Below, piece by piece: positions 33,639-46,114 of a DNA stretch of 64,000 nucleotides. Positions within the stretch are counted from its first letter, which is position 1; every line of letters starts with the position of its first letter. Origin of the DNA: Paralvinella palmiformis (lineage: Eukaryota; Annelida; Polychaeta; Terebellida; Alvinellidae). The DNA is taken from NCBI GenBank assembly GCA_025642065.1, contig JAODUP010000580.1, forward strand, positions 124,001 to 188,000, read 5' to 3'. Position numbers and translations under genes: made by a program. The notes beneath the pieces are model-generated. The model saw only the letters and a program-made list of their open reading frames with translations, was not told the DNA's origin and did no database searches.

Positions 33639-35270
33639 GTGTGTGTGTGAGTATTTCAATTTTACTTTAATTTGAATTTGATAACAAAACTTGTCTTAAT
33701 TTCTAATAATTATGAGTAAAATTAGCACTAATTCATGTCGTTATCATATTATTTTTATATTCAATCATGCTATATTTGAAATATTGCAAGTTACCTAATA
33801 ACATGTATATTGTTTATTACCCCAATGCTACAATATTCAGAACAATGTTTAAAACATGATCGTCATTAAATAGATCAATGCATCTGTATTTATTTACCCA
33901 TTGTATAAAACCGTGATATAAATAGAATATTTGTTTAGATGAGCGTTGACATACATATGGAAAGACACCGGAAAAATAATGATCAGCTAGAAGATAAGGA
34001 ACCATAAAATAAATATCTTGTTTTCCATAATTTGCTTCCTGAAAAATGGGTAGGTAGGAAGGCTTTTATTTTAAAAAAATTACAAAAATTGTGGGAAAAT
34101 ATGCATTTTTTTTCAATGTTTTAAAGCGGATTGGTGCCTCTGATTAAGTGTGAATTACAACAGTTGAAATGCTTTTTGGTCATAGATATACTTTATAAGA
34201 TAATTTGATATGTAAAACCGTCACTTCATCCACCAAACACTCACTTGGACATGGTAATACTGAAGTTATTCATTCGACATATTCTGTTATTATGTTGTTT
34301 TTACTAAATTAACCTATGGCGTATTACGCATATTTACTGTGAGTATTTTTAAGTCTGCTGATTCTGTGCGAAAGAATCTGTTTAGTTTTCATGTGCCAAG
34401 TAATTTAATTACTTTCGAAGACTCCCGAAGGGTTGGGAAAAGCTTCGTTGATTGACAGCAAGCTTTCTTAACACTCGATCTATGGTATTTCTGCAGTCAA
34501 TAAAATGCTTTGGATAATAGTCATACGACGTATGACAACAAACTCAAAGAAGTGCGTGAAATGACGTGGTTTAGAGAAAATTATAAGGGGCATATGGGGG
34601 TATTTCATGATCCGTGAATGGGCTTTAATTTTTTCTGTGAACCGTAAATTTACTTATTTTCTTCTTGATTCATGAATTAAAGCGTGCTTACTTTCCTTGT
34701 GAATTGTGAAAGTGTTTTCTTTTCTCTGTGAATTGTGACAGGAGTGTTATTTTTCCCGTACCCTTTGACATGGGAAATTCAAATAAGAAGAAACGGGAAA
34801 AGATGTGTACAAGTGGCATCAATCGAACTGTTTAAAACTCACACAGTATGGCGGTTGCAAGCATCACAGGCACATACGCACGTGGAGTCATAGAGTCTAC
34901 TTAAAATTTGGGTGATCTGTAGTAGTGTGGCAACCCTAGAATAGTAACAGCTTCTATGAATATTGCAGGCATTGCTAAATATCTAAATATTTAATGCATA
35001 ACCATACACATGTATAGATTATTTTTTACATCGCATACACGTACTTTTACACTCAACAGAGATTCATCGCCATCTGAACGCCAAACAACATCATAGACAT
35101 ACATGTAAGTGTAAACAATTCGTTCAACATGGGACAAGAAAACGCGAAAACAAACCGTTGTCCAAGTTGTACAGTTGCATATAAAAGATACAAAGTATTC
35201 ACTGTATGTTTCCCATCCAATCATGAACCCTTTTCAGGATTTAATGATGGAGTTTTTGCTCGTGATTTGG
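32610..35270. other. AT-rich intergenic DNA
   Basis: No gene supported. (AT)n then (GT)n at about 33595-33648. Short frames are AT-driven. Confidence 0.5.
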
Positions 35271-35272
35271 AG

Positions 35273-36195
35273 TACCGTAGGTCCCGGCCATTAAGCCGAG
35301 ACTTTGTGTCAACATTTTGATCCTTAATTTGGGGGGTCGGCTTAATGGCCGGTGCTATTTCAGTGTCAAGAAATCCAATCGTCGAGAGAAATATTTCAGT
35401 GTGTTAGTAGCCGTCTAGATGCTAGTGACCTAGGTCCTAGTCTAGATCTAGATGCAAACGAACATTAATCGTTATTTTGATTTAAACTCATGCAGTCACG
35501 GAGTGAAAATAGAAGTGAAACCAGTTGATGATAATTATACATGGCTTTATAATGAAAATCAATATTTATATGTAGAATTATCTGATTTTTGTAATTATGG
35601 ATAAACGTTGTTTGACTCAGTAGCTCATTTCACGAAGGCAGCGCCGGTAACAAGACAACTCGTACCCAAGACATCCCGTACCCAAGAGCGTCGTATCTCA
35701 TTCGTTTGGCGGCATAGACATTAGGATGTCCCCATATACATATTTTGTATGGGCATATTTATATTAATAACGGGATAATTACTGATTAATTAATTTATTT
35801 TCAATATAGAGTTATAGTTACTAACTGACCTCATATACCGGTAATTTACAATTACATTGTCGTGGTTATTGCCGCGTTAGTGACGAAAACGTACGACCAA
35901 AGGCTCAGTAATAATTGACAATATGTTTAATTACTTCTAAGTCATTGACTTCATATATGGTTCATTGAATGTTTAATCACGCCGTTAATTTAAGTTTGAG
36001 GTCCTACGTATGCGCTAACAGTTTGTGTAAACGATGGTTATAATTTGCCTTGATCTATTGACAGTACAGAACAAAACACATTGGTATGAATAACGAATTA
36101 TGAAAACAAAATAATTTTCTGTGTTCAAAACGTCACGTGGGCTGGAAATAATACAGGGAAAGGTTTAGATTGTTAGGTCGGCTTATTGGACGGTA
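35273..36195. mobile_element. Element with TACCGT...AAGCCGA inverted termini (Tigger/pogo-like?)
   Basis: The left end TACCGTAGGTCCCGGCC ... TTAAGCCGA and the right end TCGGCTTATTGGACGGTA (36178-36195) are inverted. TA sits at both borders, as for Tc1/mariner/pogo insertions. Inside the left end there is an exact 16-bp inverted repeat (CCGGCCATTAAGCCGA at 35284-35299 and its complement at 35337-35352). The interior is non-coding and contains the repeat shared with 14230-14310. Confidence 0.5.
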
Positions 36196-36262
36196 ACACC
36201 ATAAATCATGATGTTTTAGGCCTTAAATAGAGACAATTTGGTATCAGTAATCAGATATCGCA

Positions 36263-36367
36263 ATGGCTATCAAACGCAAACCAGTATCTATTGACACAAT
36301 ATTGCAAGCTCTTCACGAAGTTGACAATTTCAAGAAAAGGTTTCTTGTAACAGATTTGTTTATGTAA
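36263..36367 (+). pseudogene. Possible Tigger/CENPB-type HTH start, truncated
   Basis: ATG at 36263 reads MAIKRKPVSIDTILQALHEV then DNFKKRFLVTDLFM before a TAA. The M-x-x-KRK start with a following helix resembles the N-terminal HTH of Tigger-like transposases (KRK-LT-EEK--I---VE pattern). It is only 34 codons, so the call is tentative. Confidence 0.3.
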
Positions 36368-36544
36368 AATCATTAAGGAGAACGTGGACATAAAAGATGA
36401 AATGAATTGTTGTTTTTCATCATCCAATGAGACTAGGAAATATTTGATGAAATAACAAAGGTTTTACATTCTCTAACCAGGGACGACTTTGTCTTAACAT
36501 AATGCATGAGAGATGCGCTATTAGTAAAACAGTGCTAGAAATTA

Positions 36545-36553
36545 CGCGCGCGC

Positions 36554-36597
<44 letters not shown>

Positions 36598-36598
36598 A
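36545..36598. repeat. (CG/CA)n microsatellite
   Basis: GCGCGC followed by a long (AC)n run. Confidence 0.9.
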
Positions 36599-37329
36599 CG
36601 TCAGTATAGATATATTAAACCCAGAAGGAATTATACATGTTTCTGAAGTTTAGTAAGAATATCCTAGATTATATTTTGTAAGTTAATATCTGTACGTACA
36701 TACAATAGCTTCAAAAAAAGTTTGTTTCCGTGTAGCTAATTTATAGCAAGACATCTTTGTTGAGATTGCAACTTCTTTTGAACCATTATCAGTATTGCAT
36801 TTCGTATCAAAGGGTGGTCATAAATGGCTTTTATAATCGAAATTGCTCTGATCTAAGTCCCACTTTCTTAGCCACGTTTTAGAATGTAATTTATGATATG
36901 TGAATTGACGTTTTGAAGTTCCAGAAGAAGATGTGTAAATGCATGTCTTTATCATTTTATTATCTAACAATTAATTTCCTCGAATTTCAGCGTAACCTGG
37001 AAGCCAAAATCACCTAAAGCAGTCTTCGATTACTGACAAAGAAACATTTTTACTGGAAATTGAGGAACTAAGTAAACCAGAACCAATAACCTTCTGAAAG
37101 CCGAAAACTTATCTGATAATCCTGAAAGTTGTTTAATTGCATTCTTCGTTGCACAATCTGTGATAATGAAACGGGGATAGCAGACGAAAGCGTGAACACT
37201 TATTTTCCAGTGTGGTCCCTTTTATTTAATGGCTGTTTATAATACATCCCCTTAGGGAGAGCCAATTGTATTAGCTCATCACTGACATTCAACTGACATT
37301 CAACTTGATGCATTACCGTGTGACATTCT

Positions 37330-38955
37330 AGACCAAGAACATAATATATTCATAACAGGTGATTTTAACAGCAGAAATAGCAATATTGATGATTTTATTC
37401 CTCTTGACGTAGTTGAGCATACATTATATTTACACGGTTGACACATTAAACATACCACGCCAATCTCTCGATAAGAGGTTTTATTGTGCTTTCATCGACT
37501 TCAGTAAATGGTTTTATTCTATCCCACACTTACACTTATTGTACAGAATTATCAATCCAGATATTCACGATAGGATTTTAAAGGTGTTGCGATCAATCTA
37601 TAGCATATTAGAATCTCGAGTCAAAACTCCCAATGGTTTAACCTCACTATTTGAATGTAGTATTGTTACCTGTCAAGGTAATATGCTGATTCCTTTTGTG
37701 TTCATTTTATATCTGAATGGGCTAATACATAAGTGTAACGATGCATGTCCTGGTCTATTTATAAACGAATCAATGCTGAAGGTGCATATTTTAGCTTATA
37801 CAAATGATGTTGCCATTGTTAATGACACAATAGGCCGATTGCAATGTTAGTTAAACGTAATGAGCGAACTCGAAATATGGTCTCAGTATAAATATATCCA
37901 AAACATATTTAATGATTTTTAGGAATGGTAGTCGACTAAAAATGAATGAAAGATATACATAAATAATAAATCTTTGCTCGAAACTACGTATTACAAGTAT
38001 CTTGGTATAATGTTTTCTTCCGTGCTCTATTGGTCTACAGCTCTAAGAAAATTGGCATCTCAGGATGATAAAGCTATATATACTACTAAGTTCATTAATC
38101 GTGAATGCAATAGTTCGCCTGTTCAATTGTTGTATGACTTATTTGATAAACTGGTGTTACCAAAATTATTACACGGCTGCGAGATTTTGGGATACACTGT
38201 TCAAGATGAAATTGAGATTTGCAGAAAGTTTTAAAAATATTTTGTATGTTTTTCATCTCAAACACCTTCAGTTGCGGTACTTGGAGGATGCAGGAAACCC
38301 CCATTGTCAATTCACTATATTTTTAGCTGTGTGAAGTACTGGATCCGCTTAGAAACTGGTCATAACATATATACACATTCATGACATAATTTGTTCAAGA
38401 GTCTTAACGACGCAGGCAGGGTTACACAGGCGTCAAGCGTTAAAGATATATTGTGTAGGTATGGCTTCGGACATGTTTGGATCAACCAAACTGTTGGTGA
38501 TACAAAATTATTTTTAGAGATCTTAAAGGTACGGGGCTACGAGATTGCGCCGCGCAACATTGATCTTCTGAAATCAATGTCAAATTTATCGACACATTGC
38601 CAATTCAAATGTTCACTAGAACACGGTAAATTTGCAAAAGAACTATGAAATTGCTTTGGCTAAATTTCGATGCATAAATCACAAATTATCCATTGAGAGG
38701 TTTAGAAGTACATTGCAAGAAGCGAAAGAATATGCATGCTTTGTGAAAATAACGGCATTCGTGTAATAGAGGGTGAATATTATTTGATTTCTATCTATCC
38801 TCTGTACCAACACCTCAGATCCACTTTCCTGCAAGAAAACTCTTTTAATGCATTTTGTCATGTAATGTCATGCAATAACAAACATGTAAATATCAATCTG
38901 TCTAGATATGCTTACCACGCTCTAGACGATCATAACACGTTCAACAAGTTGTAAT
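37330..38955 (+). pseudogene. CR1/Jockey-like LINE: endonuclease end, RT and C-terminus, degraded
   Basis: ITGDFNSRNSNIDDFIPLD at about 37355-37410 matches the end of an APE-type endonuclease (GDFN motif). RT follows at 37413-37847: FYCAFIDFSKWFYSIPHLHL (motif A), LFECSIVTCQGNMLIPFVF (motif B region, altered), and VHILAYTNDVAIVNDTIGRL (motif C). Motif C reads YTND where YADD is expected, so a catalytic Asp is lost. Further parts continue: YYKYLGIMFSSVLYWSTAL (38000), LPKLLHGCEILGY (38155), SVKDILCRYGFGHVWINQTV (38430), and EGEYYLISIYPLYQHLRSTF (38770) to about 38955. Frameshifts separate the pieces. It is a different family member from the LINEs at 13085 and 15050. Confidence 0.8.
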
Positions 38956-38959
38956 TGGG

Positions 38960-39365
38960 ATCTTGTTTATGTTATGATTTATCATGCGCACTATTGTGCA
39001 AGTGCTATGTACCATGGGCCTCGGGCGTCTTAAGCACGCGATAAAGATTATTTTGTGTTTATCTTATCAGTATTTCGTGACGCTTTTCATACAGTTCATA
39101 TGCAATAACAGATGACTACCAATTCTCAGTACACTCCGTCGATAATTTTAGTTTAGCTTCCAATAACTTACAAGTATTACACAAACAACTTTGAGAGCTG
39201 TGACAGACAAATGTTTATCCGGATTGTGACACCGATTAGGTAAATGTTTCGTAATGACGTCATACCGTACTAGGTTTGTAGTATGCGGCTAGGATTGTAG
39301 TACGTACTGATTATGGTTAGTTGAATATGATAATTATTGACATGTTGCTGTTTTATGCGGCAACT
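38960..39365. other. LINE 3' flank and intergenic DNA
   Basis: No gene. The first 100 bp may be the LINE 3' UTR. Confidence 0.4.
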
Positions 39366-39520
39366 TTTATGCACATGGTAGGCCAAGGGGTGGAGCGACA
39401 TCCAAAGGTAATAAAGTGAAGTGTAATAAGAAAAAGCTTGTAACCCAGGCGAGGGTTTAAACCCGGGTGCTATATATCTGTGGCTAGCTGTACTAATAGT
39501 TAGGACAAGCAGGCACAATG
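39366..39520 (-). repeat. tRNA-derived SINE, minus strand (family A)
   Basis: The plus strand reads TTTTATGCACATGGTAGGCC, GGAGCGACATCCAAAGGTAA and then GGGTTTAAACCCGGGTGC. The first two are the complement of the family A body seen at 20900-20970; the last is the B-box region (GGGTTTAAACCC). The head is poorly conserved. Confidence 0.6.
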
Positions 39521-39524
39521 AAAC

Positions 39525-40868
39525 AGTTCGTGAAATCCACAAGTAATGCGTATACTTTGCATCAGCTACTAATGTTCGTGAATATGTGAAAATTTAGTTA
39601 CTGAATCCATGACCCACAGGATTTAAAAATATATTTTCCGTGCATTTGAAGGGAATTATTAAAAACCCAACATTGAGTGGATCCAGATGATGAGTCATTA
39701 TCTATTCCGTATTTATGGTGTTTGTTTGTTTGTTTGTTTATCTGCTATTTGTTTGTTTTTAAATTAGTTTAGTTTACTATAGTATTTACAAGATCACTTT
39801 TTAGTGGAACTTCGATCATTGCCAAAGTTAAAAACAAAATGGTGACATCGTATATGACATCGAATGCTTAAAGCCAGAGCTCTTTACTTAGCCTTAAAAA
39901 AATCAAAATAATTACTTTCGAATTTGCTAAGGAGTTCTCCACTTCACTTCAATTTGTATGGATTGTTATATCTTACTACCGCCAGAAGATCTATGTAAAT
40001 CACGTATGTCGACAATATATTAGTGCATTCGCTTTTAATTAATTTCCTCGATTATAACAAAGGATAATAATACCATTATGTAAATGTTATTTCACAATTA
40101 CAAATCGATTAATGAGATGTTACCAGAAACTGTTTACGGGTACAGTTAAGCCTAAACAATTGTAAATGTTTTAACTTTACGTATTTAACACTTCTCGTAT
40201 ATATTACTGGATACGTACTAACAACATTACTCACTGTACGGAACTTCTAACCATTAGAAATTTAGAGAAGATTCCAAAATAAGAATAAACTATTGTCTAA
40301 TCTAAATGCTCAAATTAAATTTTCCTATATAATAAGTCGTATCTCACAGTTATTCATTTAGATTCTTCTAGTTCTTCATTGGTTTGAAGCCGCATATATC
40401 TCTGTTGTGATTATAATTTATGATTTAATTGGTTCTTTGATTTATATTAAAATTATTTTTCTGACAGTAGAAACCAAATTTATTTGGGTCCAAGAAACAT
40501 AGCAAATTATACTCTCAAAAAGTAAGGGACAAAATGGGACAACAAATTATATTATACATTCCAACTACACGGATATATGTGGATATATAGCTTAGTAGTA
40601 ATAATCTAACAAAAGAAGTTTCAATAACCAGAATTCGTTTAAATCATAGCTTACTAGGCATAAACACAAACCTAGGTATTTACCGATACTGATGGCAGAT
40701 GTCATTTACGCCTTCAGCGAATTGACGTCAAACATTTACCGTTTCATTGTGTATTTTAATAAGAACAATAACTATAATCTCCTAATATAAATAACTTTTA
40801 CCAAAAACTCCGTTGAAAGTAGAATGCGTCGTGCTTATAGTTATTCTAGTCCTGACATATATATATAT

Positions 40869-40933
<65 letters not shown>

Positions 40934-42039
40934 CATAAAATTAGGTCGTGGAAACGTCACCGTTTTCAACCCTGCTACTATTTAGGCCTTCGAGATTCCA
41001 CCCTGAATATTACGGTGATAAATACAAGAAGTCGAACGAATCGCTACCCTAAAGATAACTAACTTATTAAGAGATAATAAGAGCTTTCAGCTCTTATTGT
41101 TCCTGGTCTAAAAATATTAAACGGAGTCAATCGATGCAACACAACAACCGGCCATTAAAGATAGTGTTCGATTTCAGCGTTTGTGTCATCCAAAGTTAAT
41201 ATAATGAGAGACGACTCAATAGATATACTATACTGAGTGGTGATACGAAACATTTAACTGACATCAGGAGAAAAAAAAACTGGGATTCGAAATCCCACTA
41301 AGGCACCATGGCAACTGCAACGCTCATTTTAATGGTTTAGGATTGGTACTTGTAGATTAGTTTGTTATTATTAACATAAGCAAGTACGTTTGGTCTAGTA
41401 AGTTTTGTGACTTTTTGCCATTTCACAAATAAAATATAACACAAAACTGATAATAAATTCCATTCGAACAACGTTTTTAGAATCTAACCTAATAAACACA
41501 TTAGAGTTTATTATGTGTTGTTTGTGTTCAAAATAATTTCAGGATCTTTAAATTGTGTTTGTCACCGACTGCTGATAGCCATTTAAATATCGTATTAATC
41601 TCTGCAGACAACGCCAACAGACAAGCCACTCTATTTAGGTTACTGAAACTGTAAACTACGTTAAATGCATAAAAGTGCACCCATGCGTCATTTGTAGCGT
41701 GTAAGTTTGTGTGTTTTAGCAGTGCGCGAAATATTATTGGCCCAGATAATCACGAATTGTGAATACAACATCTGGATGTTTCATTAAGCGAATCACCTAC
41801 AGCCATCGTGTCAGATAGCAATTTGCAGAGGTCACAGAATATATCAGTTGTGAGGATAACAATCAATTATGATAAACTGATAAATGAACATTAAACAGAT
41901 GTATGTAAAATTGAAAGATAACATTACTATTAAAAGAATTATCAACTTTCTACATTCTCTCAGTTGGATAAGGTTGACAATCTTTAGAGATTTCACTGGT
42001 TAATATGTTGTGTTTCAGGTAATAAAATTGAGATATGAT

Positions 42040-42084
<45 letters not shown>

Positions 42085-42160
42085 TTACAAAAATATATAT
42101 CACACATACAAAAATATAACTAAAGACATAAACTAAAATATATTACCATTTACAGATTTC
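39525..42160. other. AT-rich intergenic DNA and presumed upstream region of the thioredoxin-fold gene
   Basis: No gene supported. (GTTT)n at 39720-39738, long (AT)n at about 40857-40928 and (AT)n at about 42041-42080. A TACCATTTACAG acceptor-like end just before 42156 suggests a 5' UTR intron for the next gene. Confidence 0.5.
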
Positions 42161-42165
42161 CAACA

Positions 42166-42723
42166 ATGATGTACAGTCTGAGTTTTGTGTTATTGGTCGG
42201 TGCTGTGTCCGGGCATATCGTTACACCAATACCTGTTATGAAGACCGATCCAGGTGTACGTTATAATGTCACATCAGCTGGAGCCCCAGTACGTCTCGAC
42301 GTAATGTTAGAGTCTATATGTCCTGATAGTGCTACAGCTTGGACAGAACTACAGCAGACCGCTAATTACTACGGCTCAGGTAATGCTCCACCCGGATGGT
42401 AATACAAATCTGATCTATTTGGCTTTTAATCGTTTATTTTATGTTATATGGCGAGTGCTATCTGGTTTGACGTACAGACTGTTCTACAGAGTAACATTTC
42501 GAGCATTCTGATGTTATTGTATAGATAAATTGGACTTGGTCATCTATAACTTCCAACTGCCGTATGATAGATGGGGTCACCTCTGTGCTATGGTGAGTTA
42601 ACCTAAGCCAATATTTTCAGGCTAGTATTCCATTATCAGTAATAATATTACTGACTGACATCAGAATTCTGCCAAGTTATCATTAAGTACATCCTTCTGT
42701 TCTCCATGATCCCCCTCTCTCGT

Positions 42724-42771
<48 letters not shown>

Positions 42772-43135
42772 ATATATCAACATGTAATAATGTTAATTAG
42801 TTAATTGTTGTGTTTTCCATTTAGGGATTTTATACAATCGTAGATCAACAAGGAAATGAAAAAGGATTTTCCTATATGGAACGTCTTTTCTCGGTATATG
42901 ACTCCTACAGCTCTGATAGTACAGAAGATAAAAGTCACATCCAGATGTTGGAGTAAGTGATTTAGCCTGACTAAAGGATCAGGATCGAAGCGTGATATTC
43001 ATTTTATACATAACATATAATATTTATAAATAATTCATATTTCACAACAATCAATAGAAAATTCGTAATAAATATTTAAGAAATGTGTTTTAGTTGACAT
43101 ATCACAGTAAATCGTCAAAGAATTGACATGAGATG

Positions 43136-43208
<73 letters not shown>

Positions 43209-44015
43209 CCAATTAGCTAATGACGCTAATATTGCTACCGGAATCGATCAGGATGTATTTAAGACTGTCATTAGTGACTATCACAGTCACAGCGTCTCAA
43301 ACTGGAAATTGGCATGCACGCGTAAGTTGAAATTATGGGATGTTTGTGAATCCATGTTACATCTGTGGAAGAGTTTATTTAAATTGATTGTTAGTAGAAG
43401 TGATTTACTTACAAACACACCGAGCATGTGTTAACATAAAAAAGAGTAAGGTAGGCTAGTGCTTTAGAATAAGAGTTTATGCGAGTTTTAGCAACTCTAT
43501 CCACCTTATAGAAAATGTGACCCTTTATAAGTTTAACACTAAATAAAAAATATAAACTAAGCAAACAAAAACAGATAATAGGGATAACTATGATGATGAT
43601 GATGATGATGATAATGATGCTTATAATAATAATAATAACGATAACGTCGTCGTCATCGTCATCATCATCATCATCATCATCTTCATTATCACGATTATTA
43701 TCATCATAGCAACCAAAATATATAACATTCCTCATACGTACGCACACACGCACGTACGCACACGCACTCACACATTTATGATATCCTGATGTGTAATCGA
43801 TACTTAGAAAAGGCAAGATTAGGTATAAATTATTTTTGGGCAACGTGTGTTCTTTTTCTAATAGAAATGTCATAAACTAATGTTACGTTGTATCATCATC
43901 AACAGGTGGTAGCGCAGGTACTCCATGGTATTATTTAAATGGCGTGGATCTCGGTGTTAATTATGCGTTGACCTTTGATGATTTGAGACTACTTATTGAC
44001 CCTTTGATGCCATAA
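42166..44015 (+). CDS. Secreted thioredoxin-fold (DsbA/Thioredoxin_4-like) protein, 210 aa, five exons
   Basis: Exons 42166-42379, 42525-42592, 42825-42952, 43209-43321 and 43906-44015. All four introns are GT-AG (GTAATG, GTGAGT, GTAAGT, GTAAGT) with phases 1, 0, 2 and 1, giving 211 codons including TAA. MMYSLSFVLLVGAVSG is a signal peptide. After it, APVRLDVMLESICPDSATAW forms beta-1, the active-site loop CPDS and helix start, with only one Cys where an oxidoreductase has CxxC. NFQLPYDRWGHLCAMGFYTI and later ACTRGSAGTPWYYLNGVDLG follow; TPWYYLNG carries the cis-Pro loop before the last strand. From memory, plant and invertebrate relatives of this fold also have CPDS, so the missing second Cys is probably a family trait, not damage. 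It may bind or chaperone in the secretory path; reduction chemistry is doubtful. Introns 2-4 carry (AC)n, (AT)n and GAT/ATC microsatellites; intron 4 also carries a trinucleotide inverted repeat. Confidence 0.85.
42726..42770. repeat. (AC)n microsatellite in intron 2
   Basis: Uninterrupted CA run between exons 2 and 3 of the thioredoxin-fold gene. Confidence 0.95.
43138..43206. repeat. (AT)n microsatellite reaching the exon 4 acceptor
   Basis: The TA run ends in ATACAG at the splice acceptor (43208), leaving no ordinary polypyrimidine tract. Confidence 0.9.
43588..43710. repeat. (GAT)n ... (ATC)n inverted microsatellite in intron 4
   Basis: A GAT run (about 43590-43612), an AAT/AAC middle and an ATC run (about 43640-43682) can pair as a hairpin. 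Asp/Ile-rich frames across it are artefacts. Confidence 0.8.
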
Positions 44016-44099
44016 TCCCAGAGTATGTAGAATCCGTGTAAGGTTTGATGAACATATAAATCATGCAATCTCTACGCGTTTTATTTCGTCAGTAACAAA

Positions 44100-44330
44100 A
44101 CCTCACTAACAATAGCAGCAATATTAGCAACAATAACAACAACAACAACAACAAAAATGAGGATAATGTTGACAACATTGACGATGATAAATGATTCTGC
44201 AAATAACGAAAACTAACAACAAGAACAGCAACAGAAATAGAACAAAAGTACAATTCGATTATTCAAAATTAAAAGTAGTAATTCTAGAAACGAAAACAAC
44301 ACCGACATCAGCAGCAGCAACAACAACAAT
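44100..44330. repeat. CAA/AAC-rich simple sequence
   Basis: AACAACAACAAC-type tracts after the thioredoxin-fold gene. No gene. Confidence 0.7.
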
Positions 44331-44334
44331 TTCT

Positions 44335-44790
44335 ACTACCATTACTGTTATTGCTGCCCCACTACTCTGTCTACTACTACCACTACTGTTATTGTTGCCC
44401 CACTACTCTGTCTACTCCCCTGACCATTTTATTTTGTTTACTATCGTTTTGTTATTGTTGCCCCAACTACTCTGTCTACTACTACCACTACTGTTATTGC
44501 TGCCCCACTACTCTGTCTACTACTACCACTACTGTTATTGCTTGCCCCAACTACTCTGTCTACTACTACCACTACTGTTATTGCTGCCCCACTACTCTGT
44601 CTACTATTACCACTACTGTTATTGTTGCCCCAACTACTCTGTCTACTACTACCACTACTGTTATTGTTGCCCCAACTACTCTGTCTACTACTATCACTAC
44701 TGTTATTGTTGCCCCACTACTCTGTCTACTACTACCACTACTGTTATTGTTGCCCCACTACTCTGTCTACTACTACCACTACTGTTTTTG
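44335..44790 (+). repeat. Minisatellite, about 41-42 bp unit, about 11 copies
   Basis: The unit is built from CTACTACTACCACTACTGTT, ATTGTTGCCCC and ACTACTCTGT. Copies differ by one base (CCCCACT or CCCCAACT), so frames shift between units and all three plus-strand frames stay open. The Tyr/Leu/Thr-rich translations are therefore not evidence of a gene. Confidence 0.9.
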
Positions 44791-44859
44791 TATTCAGTGT
44801 GATGTATAACTGTGAACATAGTTAGTTTATTCTGACGTATATGAATTATTATCCACATT

Positions 44860-44935
44860 GTAGGTAATAATAACAGCATCATTATCGTCAACAACAACAA
44901 TAACAACAACAACAACAATAATGATAACAATACAT
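44860..44935. repeat. AAC/AAT-rich simple sequence
   Basis: CAACAACAACAATAACAAC tracts. No gene. Confidence 0.7.
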
Positions 44936-45294
44936 ATTTATAACTCACCTAATCATAGTTAAAATGCTCCAGGTGCTATAAAATATAGGGAAAATCGATC
45001 TAATTAAAATATATATATACAAAAAATTGAAATCATATGGTCTAGATAATTTTTGCAACGTATTCAAATAAAATTGATCTGATTGCAATATGTTCAAATC
45101 TACGTCGGACCTTAATACACTTACGTCTATTTTAAGTAACACTAAACGCCTCAATTGGCCGAGTTAGTTACAAAAGTCGATACATTTTTTTTACTCTACT
45201 TTTAACGCTATTTAGGTGATCATGATTATGGGTTATCTTGTAATAATATATTTTCGTTATCAATTTTGTATATATATTAATGTTTATGCTACTG

Positions 45295-45418
<124 letters not shown>

Positions 45419-45689
45419 CGGTTATGATTAAGCTGTATAATTTCTATCTTTCTTTATCTTTCCTCCACCAACTGTATCCTAATACTTATCTTGGATATGG
45501 CACTACGCCTTATTATACAGGAGAATCTGTGGAGAACAACATGTGTTACAGTTAATCTTTATAATCAGGTAATATGTATATTAACTGTACAAATTCCGAT
45601 CTCCGATCGAAATTTGACATATGGCTGAAGTAGAATTGTTAGGGAAATCTAATCAAGTTCCGATGTAGGAATCAATTAATAATATATAT

Positions 45690-46036
45690 GCATATTATTA
45701 TGCATATATCATACATAAAATAGGATGGGTGGGCTAAATTAGGCATAGATTTGATCGGATTGTATAACAACCTAATCATGTTGATCTGACGCTGCGGGAA
45801 TTTACGAGATTTGGCGCACGAGGACCTCTGGGTTTTTCTGTTTGTGCAGCACGGATGATTTTGCATCAAAAACAAATATTATACCATTAAATAGAAAACA
45901 TTCTCAGCTTTATCAGAGTTTTGGTTTCTCTTGTCTAGATCAATTATTAATAGACTATTATTGCGGTTTAGATTTAAAAGTGAACGCAGGCTTAGTTAGT
46001 TTCGTATTTTGATAGGGAAACCAGCTTATTTAGAAA
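45690..46036 (+). mobile_element. Truncated copy of the 1.7-kb non-autonomous hAT-like element
   Basis: From ATTATTATGCATATATCATACA, then AATAGGATGGGTGGGC, to GGGAAACCAGC and TATTTAGAAA, it matches 63315-63600 closely and the complement of 48680-48960. Neither terminus is present, so it is an internal fragment. A small minus-strand open frame (KTQRSSCAKSRKFPQRQ) is also open in the copy at 63277-63495, but this is probably fortuitous. Confidence 0.75.
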
Positions 46037-46114
46037 TGGCCTTAGCGAGAGTGTATGTTTATTTTCTGTAGGGTGTCTTCAGCCAGTATTACACATGAGA
46101 TAAGTGGTCGCTAC

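Noticed and set aside
41275..41325. tRNA-like T-arm (TGGGATTCGAAATCCCA)
   Set aside because: No matching acceptor, D or anticodon arms on either strand. It is just a short palindrome, perhaps an old SINE fragment.
44191..44825. 203-codon and other Tyr/Leu/Thr-rich frames
   Set aside because: Produced by a 41/42-bp minisatellite that drifts through all three frames.
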